The notes: generated by a model from the letters alone, not told the origin. A stretch of DNA of 64,000 nt from CAZBBB01 sp964490005 (GCA_964490005.1 CAZBBB010000005.1:9606-73605); one strand, 5' to 3'; shown: positions 38,437-47,720, counted from the stretch's first letter. Numbers and translations: made by a program.

Positions 38437-39762
38437 TCAGGCGGATGCGGGGGCGACGGGGGGCGGCGCGGTCTCGGTGATGGCCGCCCGCTCGCGCAGC
38501 CAGGCGCGCGTCTTCTTCTCGGTGACCTGCGCGGCGACGTCGGCCAGCCAGCCTTCGCGCCGCGCGGCCTGCAGCAGTTCGTCGGGCGCCAGCTGCTGCC
38601 CGACCGCGAGCTGGCGCACCTCGGCCTCGGCCTCGTCCGCCGTCGCGCCGAGCGTGCGCTCGCGCGCGATGCGCGAGAAGACGAAGGACAGCGCCAGCGC
38701 GCGGCGCGTCGCGGCCGCGACCTGCTCGCGCCGCTCCTCGGCCTTGTGGTGGGCCTCCTCCGAGCCGAGGCCCTGCTCGTCGACCATGCGGTGCGCGATC
38801 TCGTGCACGCGCCGGTCGATGGCGCGCGCCGTGAGGCGTTCGGGCAGCTCGAAGGTGTGCAGCGCGAGCAGCCGGTCCTCGATGGCGCGGTCGGCGTAGT
38901 CGTCGCGCGCCTTGGCGCGCTGCAGCTCGAGTTGCTCGCGGATGCGCCCGCGCAGCTCGTCCTCGGAAGCCACGCCGAAGCGGCCGAGCAGGTCGGCGTC
39001 GAGCGCGGCGGGCTGCAGGGTCTGCAGGCGGTCGATCCGGATCGTGAGGGCCGCGCGGCGACCCGCGAGCGCCTCGGGCTTGAAGTGCGCGGGCAGGTCG
39101 GCCTCGAGCTCCACCGTCTCGCCCGTCTTGCGGCCGGCGAAGGCGGCGCCCGAGCCCGGGACGAGCATGCCGTCCACGATGTCGTGGCGGGCCAGGATCG
39201 CGCACTCGGGCCGCGGCTCCTGCGCGACGCCGTCGACCACGTAGGTGATCGTGGCCGTCAGGACGGCTTCGGCGTCGGCGGCCGCGTCGGCGGGCGCCTC
39301 GACCAGGCTGCCGGCCTGGCGGCGCAAGCGCAGCACCTCGGACGCGATCATCTCGTCGGTCACGGGCGGCAGCGGCACCTCGACCTGCAGGCCCTCGACC
39401 GCGCCGAGTTCGAAGGGCGGGACGATCTCGACGCTGAGCTCGAAGGTGAAGGGGCCCGTGCCGTCGTCGAGCAGCCGCTCGAGGTTCAGCTCGGGGTCGC
39501 CCACCGGCGCGATGCCGTGCTCGGCGACGGCGGCCTGGAAGGCCTCGTTCATGACCTGCCGGCGCACGTCCTCGGCGATCGACTTGCCGTGCGTGCGCTT
39601 GACCAGCTCGAGCGGCGCCTTGCCCGCGCGGAAGCCCTTGAAGTTCGAGCGGGCCGCGACCGTGCGCACCTGCGCGTCGAAGGCCGACTGCAGCCGGCTG
39701 CGTTCGATCGTGAAGCTGAGGGTGCGGCGGCACGGGCCGTCGACGGTGAGCTGGCAGGACAT
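38437..39762 (-). CDS. tig: Trigger factor (ribosome-bound chaperone, FKBP-type isomerase)
   Basis: 441 residues from the ATG at 39762, preceded by a CCAGGG sequence. An N-terminal ribosome-binding domain with FKGFRAGKAPLELVKR (equivalent to the GFRxGKxP signature), a central FKBP-like domain (ILARHDIVDGMLVPGSGAAF to VELEADLPAHF) and a long helical C-terminal chaperone domain. It folds nascent chains and usually sits upstream of clpP-clpX, as here. Confidence 0.94.
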   Translation of the reverse strand: MSCQLTVDGPCRRTLSFTIERSRLQSAFDAQVRTVAARSNFKGFRAGKAPLELVKRTHGKSIAEDVRRQVMNEAFQAAVAEHGIAPVGDPELNLERLLDDGTGPFTFELSVEIVPPFELGAVEGLQVEVPLPPVTDEMIASEVLRLRRQAGSLVEAPADAAADAEAVLTATITYVVDGVAQEPRPECAILARHDIVDGMLVPGSGAAFAGRKTGETVELEADLPAHFKPEALAGRRAALTIRIDRLQTLQPAALDADLLGRFGVASEDELRGRIREQLELQRAKARDDYADRAIEDRLLALHTFELPERLTARAIDRRVHEIAHRMVDEQGLGSEEAHHKAEERREQVAAATRRALALSFVFSRIARERTLGATADEAEAEVRQLAVGQQLAPDELLQAARREGWLADVAAQVTEKKTRAWLRERAAITETAPPPVAPASA

Positions 39763-39799
39763 CCCTGGACGGACTCCGGAGGCGGCAAGCGGAGGGGCT

Positions 39800-39828
39800 A
39801 TCGTCCACCCGGCCCGCGCGCGTATCAA
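39800..39828 (-). promoter_or_regulatory. Sigma-70-like promoter for tig
   Basis: On the minus strand TTGATA (39828-39823), 17-nt spacer, GACGAT (39805-39800), about 30-38 nt before the tig ATG. Confidence 0.45.
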
Positions 39829-39871
39829 GAGCGGGCGCTCTGCCGGCTGGCTCGGCGACCCCGTCGCTCTC

Positions 39872-39877
39872 TAGAAT
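39872..39877 (+). promoter_or_regulatory. -10 box of a probable leaderless promoter for lysS
   Basis: TAGAAT, 7 nt before the lysS ATG at 39885; same hexamer and spacing as before the TPR gene at 5977. Confidence 0.5.
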
Positions 39878-39884
39878 CGGCCCG

Positions 39885-41393
39885 ATGGACGCTCCTGCCG
39901 ATCGCGTGGTCAAGCTGGAGCGCCTCCGCGAGGCGGGCGTCGAGGCCTACCCGGCGGGGCACCCGCTGCTCGCGCGGCGCAAGTCCATCGCCGAGGCCCA
40001 GCGGGCCCGCGAGCGCTGGGTCGCGCGCGCCGAGAAGGACGGCCGCAGCCCCGAGGCCTCCGACGGCCCGCGCGTGGTCGTCGCCGGTCGCGTCGTCGCG
40101 CTGCGCGACCACGGCAACAGCCAGTTCATCGACGTGCGCGACGCCAGCGGGCGCTGCCAGGTCTTCGTGCGCCGCAAGGACGTCGGGCAACGCCACTTCG
40201 ACCGCCTCAAGGAAGGTCTCGACCTGGGCGACATCGTCGTCGCCGCGGGCCCCTTCGGCCGCACGCGCATGGGCGAGCTGTCGGTCTTCGCGCGCAAGAT
40301 CGCGCTGCTGACGAAGTCCCTGGCCGTCCCGCCGACCGAGTGGTACGGGCTGGCCGACGTCGAGCTGCGCTCGCGCCGCCGCTACGCCGACCTGATCGCC
40401 AACGAGGACTCGCGGCGGCGCTTCCGCGCGCGCTCGGGCATCGTCACGGCGCTGCGCCGCTTCCTCGATCTGGAGGGCTTCCTCGAGGTCGAGACGCCGC
40501 TGCTGCACGCCATCGCCGGCGGCGCGGCGGCGCGCCCCTTCATCACGCACCACAACGCGCTCGACCTCGACCTCTACCTGCGCGTGGCGCCCGAGCTGTT
40601 CCTCAAGCGCCTGCTCGTCGGCGGCTTCGAGAAGGTCTTCGAGATCGGCCGCAACTTCCGCAACGAAGGCCTCTCGCCGCGGCACAATCCCGAGTTCACG
40701 ATGTGCGAGGCCTACTGGGCCTACGCGCGCGCGAGCGACTGGATGGACGGCCTGCAGCGCCTGCTGCCGCGACTGGCGGAGGAGCACGGCGCGCGCGCCG
40801 AGGGCGAGAGCGGTCCGCGCGTGCGCCGCGGCGAGCTGCTGCTCGACTTCACGCCGCCCTTCGCGCGGCGCAGCTTCGCCGAGCTGCTGGCCGAGCACGC
40901 GCAGGCCGACCTGTTCGACCGCGCCTCGCTGCAGGCCGCCTGCGCCCGCGCGGGCCTGCCGGACGCGGGCCGCCGCGACGAGCAGCTCGCCGACGACCTC
41001 TTCGGCCACTTCGTCGAGGGGCGCCTGCTGCAACCCACCTTCGTGACCGACTTCCCGATCGCGTCGAGCCCGCTCGCCAAGGCCTCCCCGGAGGACCCGC
41101 GCGTCGCCGAGCGCTTCGAGCTGTACGTGGCCGGGATGGAGCTGGCCAATGCCTTCTCCGAGCTCAACGACCCGGCCGAGCAGCTCGCGCGCTTCGAAGC
41201 CCAGGTCGCGCAGCGCGATCCCGAACTGCCCGCCGAGGTCGATCACGACTACGTCACGGCGCTGCAGCACGGCCTGCCGCCCGCGGCCGGCATCGGCATC
41301 GGCGTCGACCGGCTGGTGATGCTGCTCACGGGCGCCGAATCGATCCGCGACGTGCTGCTGTTCCCGCTGCTGCGGCCGGCCGGCGGCGCCTGA
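39885..41393 (+). CDS. lysS: Lysyl-tRNA synthetase, class II
   Basis: 502 residues. OB-fold anticodon-binding domain (about 60-160, VVVAGRVVALRDHGNSQFID), then class II motif 1 around SGIVTALRRFLDLEGFLEVETPLL, motif 2 EIGRNFRNEGLSPRHNPEFT and motif 3 GIGIGVDRLVMLLTGAESIRD (cited in part). It charges tRNA-Lys. It is followed 2 nt later by the lolC-like permease, so translation may be linked. Confidence 0.96.
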   Translation: MDAPADRVVKLERLREAGVEAYPAGHPLLARRKSIAEAQRARERWVARAEKDGRSPEASDGPRVVVAGRVVALRDHGNSQFIDVRDASGRCQVFVRRKDVGQRHFDRLKEGLDLGDIVVAAGPFGRTRMGELSVFARKIALLTKSLAVPPTEWYGLADVELRSRRRYADLIANEDSRRRFRARSGIVTALRRFLDLEGFLEVETPLLHAIAGGAAARPFITHHNALDLDLYLRVAPELFLKRLLVGGFEKVFEIGRNFRNEGLSPRHNPEFTMCEAYWAYARASDWMDGLQRLLPRLAEEHGARAEGESGPRVRRGELLLDFTPPFARRSFAELLAEHAQADLFDRASLQAACARAGLPDAGRRDEQLADDLFGHFVEGRLLQPTFVTDFPIASSPLAKASPEDPRVAERFELYVAGMELANAFSELNDPAEQLARFEAQVAQRDPELPAEVDHDYVTALQHGLPPAAGIGIGVDRLVMLLTGAESIRDVLLFPLLRPAGGA

Positions 41394-41395
41394 TC

Positions 41396-42739
41396 GTGTA
41401 CCGGCTCTTCCTCGCGCGGCGCTACATGCTCAGCCGGCCGGTGAGCTGGCTGGCGATGGGCGCGATCGCGATCGCGGTCGGCGCGCTGATCGTCGTGGTC
41501 TCGGTGATGAACGGCTTCCTCGAGGAGACGCGGCGCATCGTGCGCGGCACGACCGCCGACGTGATCGTCCTGCCGCTGCAGGCCATCGACGGGCCGCCCG
41601 CGCGGCGCGAGCGCTACGAGTCCGTCGTGCGCGGCCTGTCGGGCGTGAGCGACGTGTGCTCGCGGCTCGTGCGTCCCGCGGTGCTCAAGGTCGAGGGCTC
41701 GGACAACGTCACGGCCGGCGACTCGCTGTTCGCCGAGCTGAACATGGTCGTGGTGCTGGGCGTCGACGTCGAGACCGAGCTGCGCGTCACCGGGCTGGCG
41801 GGCTACCTCGACGCGGTCGAGGAGGAGCGCTGGCGCGTCGGCGACGCGAGCCGGCCCTTCCACCTGCCGCGCACGTCGATCCTCGACCGGCGTCTGCACA
41901 ACGCCGACCTGCCGCGCGTGCTCGTGGGCGCGCCGCGCATGAAGGCGCTGCGCCTCACGCGCGGGCAGGCGCTGCAGATCGTGACCTTCCCGGACGGACA
42001 GAACCTGAGCGGCGACACCTTCCGCTCGGCCACCGAGACCTTCGTCATCGCGGGCGCCTTCGAGACCGGGCACCACACCTTCGACATGGGCAACATCTTC
42101 GTCGAGACGCAGGCCTTCAAGGCCTGGACGGGCACGCGGCAGGAGTTCTCCGAGCTGTACGCCACGGTGGCCGACCCCGGCCAGCTCGACGCGACGCGCG
42201 CCGCCATCGACCTCGCGCTCGGCGCGGCGGGCGAGCCCGCGCACGTCGAGTCGTGGACCGACCGTCACCGCGTGTACCTCGGCGCCGTGCAGAACGAGCG
42301 CAACATCCTGGCCTTCGTGCTCGCGCTGTTCGTGCTGCTGACCTGCACGATCACCTTCTCGATGCTCACGATGATGGTGCAGGAGAAGACGCGCGACATC
42401 GGCATCCTCTCGGCGATGGGCGCCTCGTCGGGCGGCGTGGGTTCGGTGTTCGCCGTGGCGGGGGCCTGGGTGGCGGGAGCCGGCGGGCTGCTGGGCCTCG
42501 GCGCGGGCACGCTCGTCGCGCTCAACGTCGACAACGTGAAGAACTGGATCGAGTCGACCTTCGGCATCCAGATCTTCCGCAGCGACATCTACGCCTTCAA
42601 CACGATCCCGAGCAGCGTCGACCACGCCCTCGACGCCTCGATCTGGCTGCTGACGACCCTGTTCTCGATCCTGATCTGCCTCGTGCCGGCCCTGCGGGCC
42701 GCGCGCCTCGATCCCGTGGACGCGTTGCGCCATGAATGA
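41396..42739 (+). CDS. lolC: LolC/LolE-family lipoprotein-releasing permease
   Basis: 447 residues from the GTG at 41396, just after the lysS stop. First transmembrane helix about 17-45 (LAMGAIAIAVGALIVVVSVM), a large periplasmic domain, then three C-terminal helices with the MacB/FtsX-type pattern MVQEKTRDIGILSAMGAS and the end motif [12 protein letters not shown]. With LolD it releases lipoproteins from the inner membrane toward the outer membrane. Only one permease gene is present, so a homodimeric (LolF-like) permease is likely. Confidence 0.85.
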   Translation: MYRLFLARRYMLSRPVSWLAMGAIAIAVGALIVVVSVMNGFLEETRRIVRGTTADVIVLPLQAIDGPPARRERYESVVRGLSGVSDVCSRLVRPAVLKVEGSDNVTAGDSLFAELNMVVVLGVDVETELRVTGLAGYLDAVEEERWRVGDASRPFHLPRTSILDRRLHNADLPRVLVGAPRMKALRLTRGQALQIVTFPDGQNLSGDTFRSATETFVIAGAFETGHHTFDMGNIFVETQAFKAWTGTRQEFSELYATVADPGQLDATRAAIDLALGAAGEPAHVESWTDRHRVYLGAVQNERNILAFVLALFVLLTCTITFSMLTMMVQEKTRDIGILSAMGASSGGVGSVFAVAGAWVAGAGGLLGLGAGTLVALNVDNVKNWIESTFGIQIFRSDIYAFNTIPSSVDHALDASIWLLTTLFSILICLVPALRAARLDPVDALRHE

Positions 42740-43478
42740 GACCGTCGACGCGCCGCAGTCCGCGCCGGCCGCCGCGCCGCCGCCGCCCGTGCTCAGCGCG
42801 CGCGCCCTGCAGCGCCGCTTCCGCTCGGGCCGCGAGACGATCGAGATCCTGCGCGGCGTGGACGTCGACCTGCGCAGCGGCGAGTCCGTCGCGATCATGG
42901 GGCGCTCGGGCGCCGGCAAGAGCACGCTGCTGCACCTGCTCGGGCTGCTCGACCGCCCCGACGGCGGCACGCTGAGCGTCGACGGCGTGCAGACGGTGGG
43001 CCTCTCGCGCGCGGCGCGCTCGCGCCTGCGCAACCGCCATGTCGGCTTCGTGTTCCAGTTCTACCACCTGCTGCCGGAACTGAACGCGCTCGAGAACGCG
43101 GTCCTGCCGCGGATGATCGCGCAGGGCTCGCTGCCCTGGCTGACGGGCGGACGGGCGGCCGCGCTGGCCGACGGGCGCAGGCTGCTCGAGACGCTGGGCC
43201 TGGAAGGACGGCTCGCGCACCGGCCCGGCAAGCTCTCGGGCGGCGAGCGGCAGCGCGTCGCCATCGCGCGCGCGCTCGTGTGCCGCCCGCGCCTGCTGCT
43301 GTGCGACGAACCCACCGGCAACCTCGACGAGCGCACCAGCGAGGTCATCGCCGATCAGCTCTTCGCGCTCGGGCGGCAACTCGGCCACACGCTCGTGCTC
43401 GTCACGCACGACCCCGACCTGGCGGCGCGGGCCGACCGCACGCTGGTCCTGCACGAAGGGCGCCTGGAGCCCGCCTGA
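42732..43478 (+). CDS. lolD: LolD-family ABC transporter ATPase
   Basis: 248 residues, overlapping the permease by 8 nt. Walker [17 protein letters not shown]-loop [19 protein letters not shown] (a characteristic LolD/MacB stretch), signature [15 protein letters not shown], Walker [13 protein letters not shown]. It powers the LolC-like permease. The N-terminal 20 residues are Pro/Ala-rich and probably flexible. Confidence 0.93.
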   Translation: MNETVDAPQSAPAAAPPPPVLSARALQRRFRSGRETIEILRGVDVDLRSGESVAIMGRSGAGKSTLLHLLGLLDRPDGGTLSVDGVQTVGLSRAARSRLRNRHVGFVFQFYHLLPELNALENAVLPRMIAQGSLPWLTGGRAAALADGRRLLETLGLEGRLAHRPGKLSGGERQRVAIARALVCRPRLLLCDEPTGNLDERTSEVIADQLFALGRQLGHTLVLVTHDPDLAARADRTLVLHEGRLEPA

Positions 43479-43586
43479 GAGCGGGCCGGGGGGAGGACGG
43501 GGCCGCGGGACGGCCCCCGGGCCTTCACCGCGCCTCGGGCGATCGGGGGCGCGGCGGGGCCCGGATCGAGGAACGGCGCCGGGGCC

Positions 43587-43610
43587 GGCCCCCCCCGGGC
43601 GCGGGGGGCC
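43587..43610. terminator. GC-only hairpin downstream of lolD
   Basis: GGCCCCCC ... GGGGGGCC can form an 8-bp stem about 110 nt after the lolD stop, followed by TTCG. It is a plausible end of the lysS-lolC-lolD unit, just upstream of the sigma-28-like site C, but the region is low-complexity G/C. Confidence 0.35.
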
Positions 43611-43625
43611 TTCGCGATTCAGGGC

Positions 43626-43652
43626 TCAACTCGCCCCGTCCGGAATCCGACT
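43626..43652 (+). promoter_or_regulatory. Sigma-28-like promoter, site C (GspG-like orphan)
   Basis: TCAAC (43626-43630), 15 nt, TCCGACT (43646-43652). It is the weakest site but closely resembles site F base for base in the spacer (TCGCCCCGTCCGGA-like). Predicted start near 43659, 28 nt before the ATG. Confidence 0.5.
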
Positions 43653-43686
43653 CCCCCTGAGCCTTCCCGCGCGCAGGACTCCCACG

Positions 43687-44244
43687 ATGCCCACTCCCAT
43701 GACGCTCACGCCCCCGCGCTGGCGCGCGCTGACCCTGCTCGGTACGGGCGTCGCCCTGACCCTGCTGCTGGGGTCTTCGGGAGTGCTCTCGCCGGACACC
43801 GGCACCGCCGAGGCGCGCGAACTGCGCGCCATCGTGCTCGAGGACCGCGACCGGCTCGAGCGCGCGGTGCGCGACTTCACGGCCGACACCGGGACCTTTC
43901 CGACGGCCGTCTTCGACCTGTCGGAGGGCTACGACGGCGGGCTCTCCGACCCGCTCTACGTGCCGCGCACCGTCGCGGCCGACTGGCAGGGACCGTATCT
44001 GCGCCCGCGGCTCACGCGGCCCACGCGCTCCTCCTTCTGGAGCCTCGCCGAGCCGTGCTCGATGCAGGACGAGGACGGCGACGCCCAGCCCGACGAACTG
44101 TGGGGCCGTCTGCACCGCGGCTACGGCGAGATCGACGATGCGCTCGCGAACTGGCTCGACGCGACGCTCGACGACGGCCGCCCCGAGCAGGGCCTGCTGC
44201 GCGTCACGCCCACCTGGATCTGGTTCAAGCTGATCGAGAGCTGA
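43687..44244 (+). CDS. GspG-like exported protein without a recognisable prepilin signal
   Basis: 185 residues. AGGA lies 8 nt before the ATG. One N-terminal hydrophobic helix (about 15-32) without the G-F-T-L-x-E prepilin site. After it, LERAVRDFTADTGTFPTAVF and WQGPYLRPRL follow the helix, then Pro-Thr and Gly-Pro-Tyr pattern of major pseudopilin heads. A DEDGDAQPDELWG segment resembles the Ca-binding loop area of GspG. It could be a membrane-tethered pseudopilin relative that does not need the prepilin peptidase. It stands alone, with a sigma-28-like site upstream. Confidence 0.65.
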   Translation: MPTPMTLTPPRWRALTLLGTGVALTLLLGSSGVLSPDTGTAEARELRAIVLEDRDRLERAVRDFTADTGTFPTAVFDLSEGYDGGLSDPLYVPRTVAADWQGPYLRPRLTRPTRSSFWSLAEPCSMQDEDGDAQPDELWGRLHRGYGEIDDALANWLDATLDDGRPEQGLLRVTPTWIWFKLIES

Positions 44245-44286
44245 GATCCCGCCGGCTCGTGCTGGAAGCGGCCCGGGGAGCGCGCC

Positions 44287-44292
44287 TATCTT
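44287..44292 (+). promoter_or_regulatory. -10 box of a probable leaderless promoter for the MORN-like lipoprotein
   Basis: TATCTT, 7 nt before the GTG at 44300. Confidence 0.45.
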
Positions 44293-44299
44293 CGGGTGC

Positions 44300-45157
44300 G
44301 TGCGATTCGCGTCCCGCGCCCTCCTCGCCCTGCTGCCGCTCGTCGCGTCCGCGTGCATCTCGGACCGGCCCGCGCCGCTGCCGCGCGCCGTGCCGCCCGG
44401 CACCGACGGCAGCTTCCGCACCTGGTGGTCGCCGGGCGTGCTCAAGGAGGAGGGCCGCTACCTCGACGGCCTGCGCCACGGCGACGTCCGTGGCTACCAC
44501 TCCGACGGCTCGCTCGCCTTCGAGGGGCGCTTCGAGCGCGGAGCGCCGGTCGGCACGCTGCGCGAGTACGCCGAAGGCGGGCGCATCGCGCGCGTGCACG
44601 ACGTGCAGCCCGGCGCCGAGGAGGGCGTGAGCACCGACTTCTGGCCCGACGGCACGCCGCGCATGCGCGCGCCCCTGCGCCGCGGGGCGCTGCACGGGCT
44701 CGAGCAGCGCTGGCACGCCAACGGCGTCCTGGCACGCGAGGGCCGCTGGATCGACGGCGTCCCCGTGGGGCGTTTCACCGACCACGACGAGCAGGGGCGG
44801 CTCGTCAACGAGTCCTGGATGTTCCGCACGGCCGGGCAGCCGGCGGGCTGGCTCGAGACGCGCTTCGACGATCGGGGGCGGCCGCTGAGCCAGGCGCTCG
44901 TCACCCTCGTGGGCGGCGTGCCCTCGGGCCACGTCTCGATCTACCGCGAGGACGGGCGCGTCGCGTCGCGCTGCGCGACGCTCGACGGCCGGCGCGAGGG
45001 GCTGGCCTCCGAGTGGGACGAGCAGGGCGTGCTGCGCGCGCAGGGCGCCTATCGGGCCGACCTCAAGCACGGCACGTGGCGCTCGTGGGACGCCGCCGGG
45101 CGACTCGTCGAGGAACTCGAGTTCGTCGACGGCGAGCGCGTCGTGCCGCAGGGCTGA
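44300..45157 (+). CDS. MORN/YwqK-like repeat lipoprotein
   Basis: 285 residues from GTG. Lipoprotein signal MRFASRALLALLPLVASAC, with lipobox ASAC. Nine or so short repeats follow of the type GxxxxWxxxGxLxxEGxYxxGxxHG (for example GVLKEEGRYLDGLRHGDVRG and GVLAREGRWIDGVPVGRF), the MORN/YwqK pattern of beta-hairpin repeats. It is probably anchored in the outer membrane facing the periplasm. Function unknown; such repeats commonly bind lipids or proteins. Confidence 0.8.
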   Translation: MRFASRALLALLPLVASACISDRPAPLPRAVPPGTDGSFRTWWSPGVLKEEGRYLDGLRHGDVRGYHSDGSLAFEGRFERGAPVGTLREYAEGGRIARVHDVQPGAEEGVSTDFWPDGTPRMRAPLRRGALHGLEQRWHANGVLAREGRWIDGVPVGRFTDHDEQGRLVNESWMFRTAGQPAGWLETRFDDRGRPLSQALVTLVGGVPSGHVSIYREDGRVASRCATLDGRREGLASEWDEQGVLRAQGAYRADLKHGTWRSWDAAGRLVEELEFVDGERVVPQG

Positions 45158-45281
45158 GGCGCGGCCTGCGGCGGGCGCGGGCGGGGGCCCCGAACCGCGA
45201 CGCCGCGCCGCGTCGGGATTGCGCCCGCCGCCCGCAGGCGCGATTCTCGGGGCCTCTCTCCCGGAGGTCGAGCGCCGCGCC

Positions 45282-46964
45282 ATGGCCGATGCACGCGAAG
45301 TCCTCGAGGTCGATGTGCTGTTCGTGGGCGGCGGGCCGGCGGGCCTGGCCGGAGCCCTGCACCTGCAGCGGAGCATCGAGGCGCACAACGCGCTGGCGCG
45401 CGAGACCGGCCGGCCGACGCTCGACGAACCGATGATCGCGGTCATCGAGAAGGCCGACGCGATCGGCGCCCACACGATCTCGGGCGCGGTCGTCGATCCG
45501 CGCGGCCTCGACGAACTGCTGCCCGACTGGCGCGAGCAGGGTGCGCCGCTGGTGCCGGTGACGCGGGACGAGCTGTACCTGCTCGGCCGCTCGCGCGCCT
45601 TCCGGTTGCCGCATCCGCCGTGGATGAAGAACACCGGCTGCTCGACGGGTTCGCTCAACGCGCTGGTGCGCTGGCTGGGCGAGAAGGTCGAGGCGGCCGG
45701 CGTGAACGTCTTCCCGGGCTTCCCCGCGGCCGACCTGCTCTACGACGGCGAGCGGGTGGCGGGCGTCGTCACGAACGACAAGGGCCTCTCGGCCAAGGGC
45801 GAGCGGCGCTCCAACTTCGAGCCGGGCGTCGAGATCCGCGCCAAGCTGACGGTGCTGTGCGACGGCAGTCGCGGCCACCTCACGAAGCGCCTCGTGGCGC
45901 GCTTCGGCATCGAGGGGCGCAATCCGCAGACCTACGAGACGGGCGTCAAGGAGACCTGGGAGGTGCCGGGCGCCGCGGCGTTCGCGGGGCGCGTCGTGCA
46001 CACGGCCGGCTGGCCCCTGCCGCGCACGCAGTTCGGCGGCTCGTTCATCTACTGGATCGGCGGCGACCTCGTCACGCTGGGCCTCGTCCTCGGTCTCGAC
46101 TACGAGCACGCGCAGCTCGATCCGCACGAGGAGTTCCAGCGCTTCAAGACGCACCCGTTCGTCCGCGCGCTGCTCGCGGGCGGGCAGCGCCTGCACTATG
46201 GCGCCAAGAGCCTGCCCTCGGGCGGCTGGTGGTCGATGCCGCGCCCCTGGGTCGACGGGTGCCTGCTCGCCGGCGACAGCCTCGGCACGCTGAACACGGC
46301 GCGCCTCAAGGGCGTGCACCTGGCGATCAAGTCGGGCATGCTCGCCGCCGAGACGGCGCTCGCGGCGCTCGTCGAGGGCGACAGCGGCGGCAAGGTGCTC
46401 GCGCGCTACGAACAGGCCCTGGCCGACTCGTGGCTGGGCGAAGAGCTGCGCCGCTTCCGCAACTTCCACCAGGCCGTCAGCCACGGCATCGGGCCGGCGG
46501 CGATGTTCCACGTCGGGCTGCAGCTGCTCACCGGCGGCCGCGGCACGCGCGACTGCTATCCGGCACGCGCCGGGCACGAGCGCATGCGGCGGCGCGGCGA
46601 GACCCGGCCGCTGCACGACGAACCCTTCAAGCCGGACGGCGTGCTGACCTTCGACAAGCTCACCAACGTGTTCCACTCGGGCACGACGCACGAGGAGGAC
46701 CAGCCGGCGCACCTGCTCGTGCACGCCGACGGCGAGCACTGCGCGGTCAAGTGCCGGGAGGAGTACGGCAATCCCTGCCAGTCGTTCTGCCCGGCCTCGG
46801 TCTACGAGATGGTGCCCGACCCGGCGCGCGCGGAGGGCGCCACGAAGCTGCAGATCAACTTCAGCAACTGCGTGCACTGCAAGACCTGCGACATCATGGA
46901 CCCGTACCAGGTCATCGAATGGGTCACGCCCCAGGGCGGGGGGCCGGCCTACCAGAACCTGTGA
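45282..46964 (+). CDS. Electron transfer flavoprotein-ubiquinone oxidoreductase
   Basis: 560 residues from the ATG at 45282 (GGAGG 14 nt upstream); an earlier in-frame start only adds a low-complexity leader. FAD-binding motif VDVLFVGGGPAGLAGALHL, a central quinone-binding region with VKETWEVPG and GGWWSMPRPWVDGCLLAGDS, and a C-terminal 4Fe-4S domain (CQSFCPASVYE, then CVHCKTCDIMDP). It passes electrons from ETF to the quinone pool. etfA and etfB are not in the window. Convergent with cluster B. Confidence 0.95.
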   Translation: MADAREVLEVDVLFVGGGPAGLAGALHLQRSIEAHNALARETGRPTLDEPMIAVIEKADAIGAHTISGAVVDPRGLDELLPDWREQGAPLVPVTRDELYLLGRSRAFRLPHPPWMKNTGCSTGSLNALVRWLGEKVEAAGVNVFPGFPAADLLYDGERVAGVVTNDKGLSAKGERRSNFEPGVEIRAKLTVLCDGSRGHLTKRLVARFGIEGRNPQTYETGVKETWEVPGAAAFAGRVVHTAGWPLPRTQFGGSFIYWIGGDLVTLGLVLGLDYEHAQLDPHEEFQRFKTHPFVRALLAGGQRLHYGAKSLPSGGWWSMPRPWVDGCLLAGDSLGTLNTARLKGVHLAIKSGMLAAETALAALVEGDSGGKVLARYEQALADSWLGEELRRFRNFHQAVSHGIGPAAMFHVGLQLLTGGRGTRDCYPARAGHERMRRRGETRPLHDEPFKPDGVLTFDKLTNVFHSGTTHEEDQPAHLLVHADGEHCAVKCREEYGNPCQSFCPASVYEMVPDPARAEGATKLQINFSNCVHCKTCDIMDPYQVIEWVTPQGGGPAYQNL

Positions 46965-46994
46965 GGTCGCGGCGCCGGTGCGCCCGCAAACAGC

Positions 46995-47028
46995 GCGGCC
47001 CCCGACGACGGCAGTCGCCGGGGGCCGC
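46995..47028. terminator. Strong bidirectional hairpin between ETF-QO and pilin cluster B
   Basis: GCGGCCCCCG (46995-47004) pairs exactly with CGGGGGCCGC (47019-47028); inside, CGAC pairs with GTCG around GGCA. It lies midway between two convergent stops. On the minus side it is followed by GCTGTTTGCG, a weak T-run. Confidence 0.75.
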
Positions 47029-47048
47029 GTTGCCGAGCGCCGTGACGG

Positions 47049-47531
47049 TCAGAGCGAGAAGTAGCTCACGCCGTCCAGCGTCGTGCCCACCGTATTGCAG
47101 CGGATCTCGCCGGTCGTGTTGCAGTAGATCCAGGCTTCGCTGCCGGTCGGCTTGTTCGGCATCGCCGACACGACCTTGACCGTCGCCGTGTTCGTGAACT
47201 GGCTGACGGGCAGGGCGTTGTTGCGGATGTAGGGGCCGTAGCCGTAGCCGGTGCCCGTGCCGACCTTGCCGGCCTTGTTGGTGTTCTTCAGCAGCTGGTC
47301 GGCGAACTCGGCCGCGTTCTTCTGGCCGGGGAAGGTGTCGTGCTGGCTCCAGTAGCTGTCGATCGCCGTGCGCAGGATCGCGAGGCTGGAGACCGTGGCG
47401 GCCGCCTTGCCCTCTTCCTTGTTCGACATGAACTGCGGGATCGCGATCGCGGCCAGCAGGCCCAGGATCGCGATGACGATCATCAGCTCGACGAGCGTGA
47501 AGCCGGCCTTGGAACGATTGAGGAACTTCAT
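47049..47531 (-). CDS. GspG/PilA-like major pseudopilin 1 (cluster B)
   Basis: 160 residues from the ATG at 47531, with GGAG 12 nt upstream. Prepilin leader MKFLNRSKAG, cleavage before FTLVELMIVIAILGLLAAI with Glu at +5. The head carries KVGTGTGYGYGPYIRN and a C-terminal SEAWIYCNTTGEIRCN block shared with the other two GspG-like pilins. Most divergent of the three (N-terminal helix MIVIAILGLLAAIAIPQFM). Last gene of cluster B; has its own sigma-28-like site. Confidence 0.93.
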   Translation of the reverse strand: MKFLNRSKAGFTLVELMIVIAILGLLAAIAIPQFMSNKEEGKAAATVSSLAILRTAIDSYWSQHDTFPGQKNAAEFADQLLKNTNKAGKVGTGTGYGYGPYIRNNALPVSQFTNTATVKVVSAMPNKPTGSEAWIYCNTTGEIRCNTVGTTLDGVSYFSL

Positions 47532-47623
47532 GGTCTTGTTTTCTCCGGGAAACGTGGCGGAAGGCCCCTGACACCTCGGTGTGCGGTGCCTCCGCCTCAC
47601 CTCTTCTGGGGCTACAGGGCGTC

Positions 47624-47651
47624 CTTCGGCCCGCCGGCGGCGCGGGCTTGA
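47624..47651 (-). promoter_or_regulatory. Sigma-28-like promoter, site H (pilin 1)
   Basis: Minus strand: TCAAG (47651-47647), 16 nt, GCCGAAG (47630-47624). Predicted start near 47617, leader about 86 nt. Confidence 0.65.
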
Positions 47652-47720
47652 GAGGAAATCAGGCCGCCGGGCCGGACGGAGACCGCGGGGCCGGTCCCCC
47701 CGCCCGCCCATCTCCATCGT

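Noticed and set aside
43479..43625. A small gene in the gap after lolD
   Set aside because: The stretch is G/C low-complexity without a start with ribosome binding site or any recognisable peptide; only a hairpin and the downstream promoter are supported.
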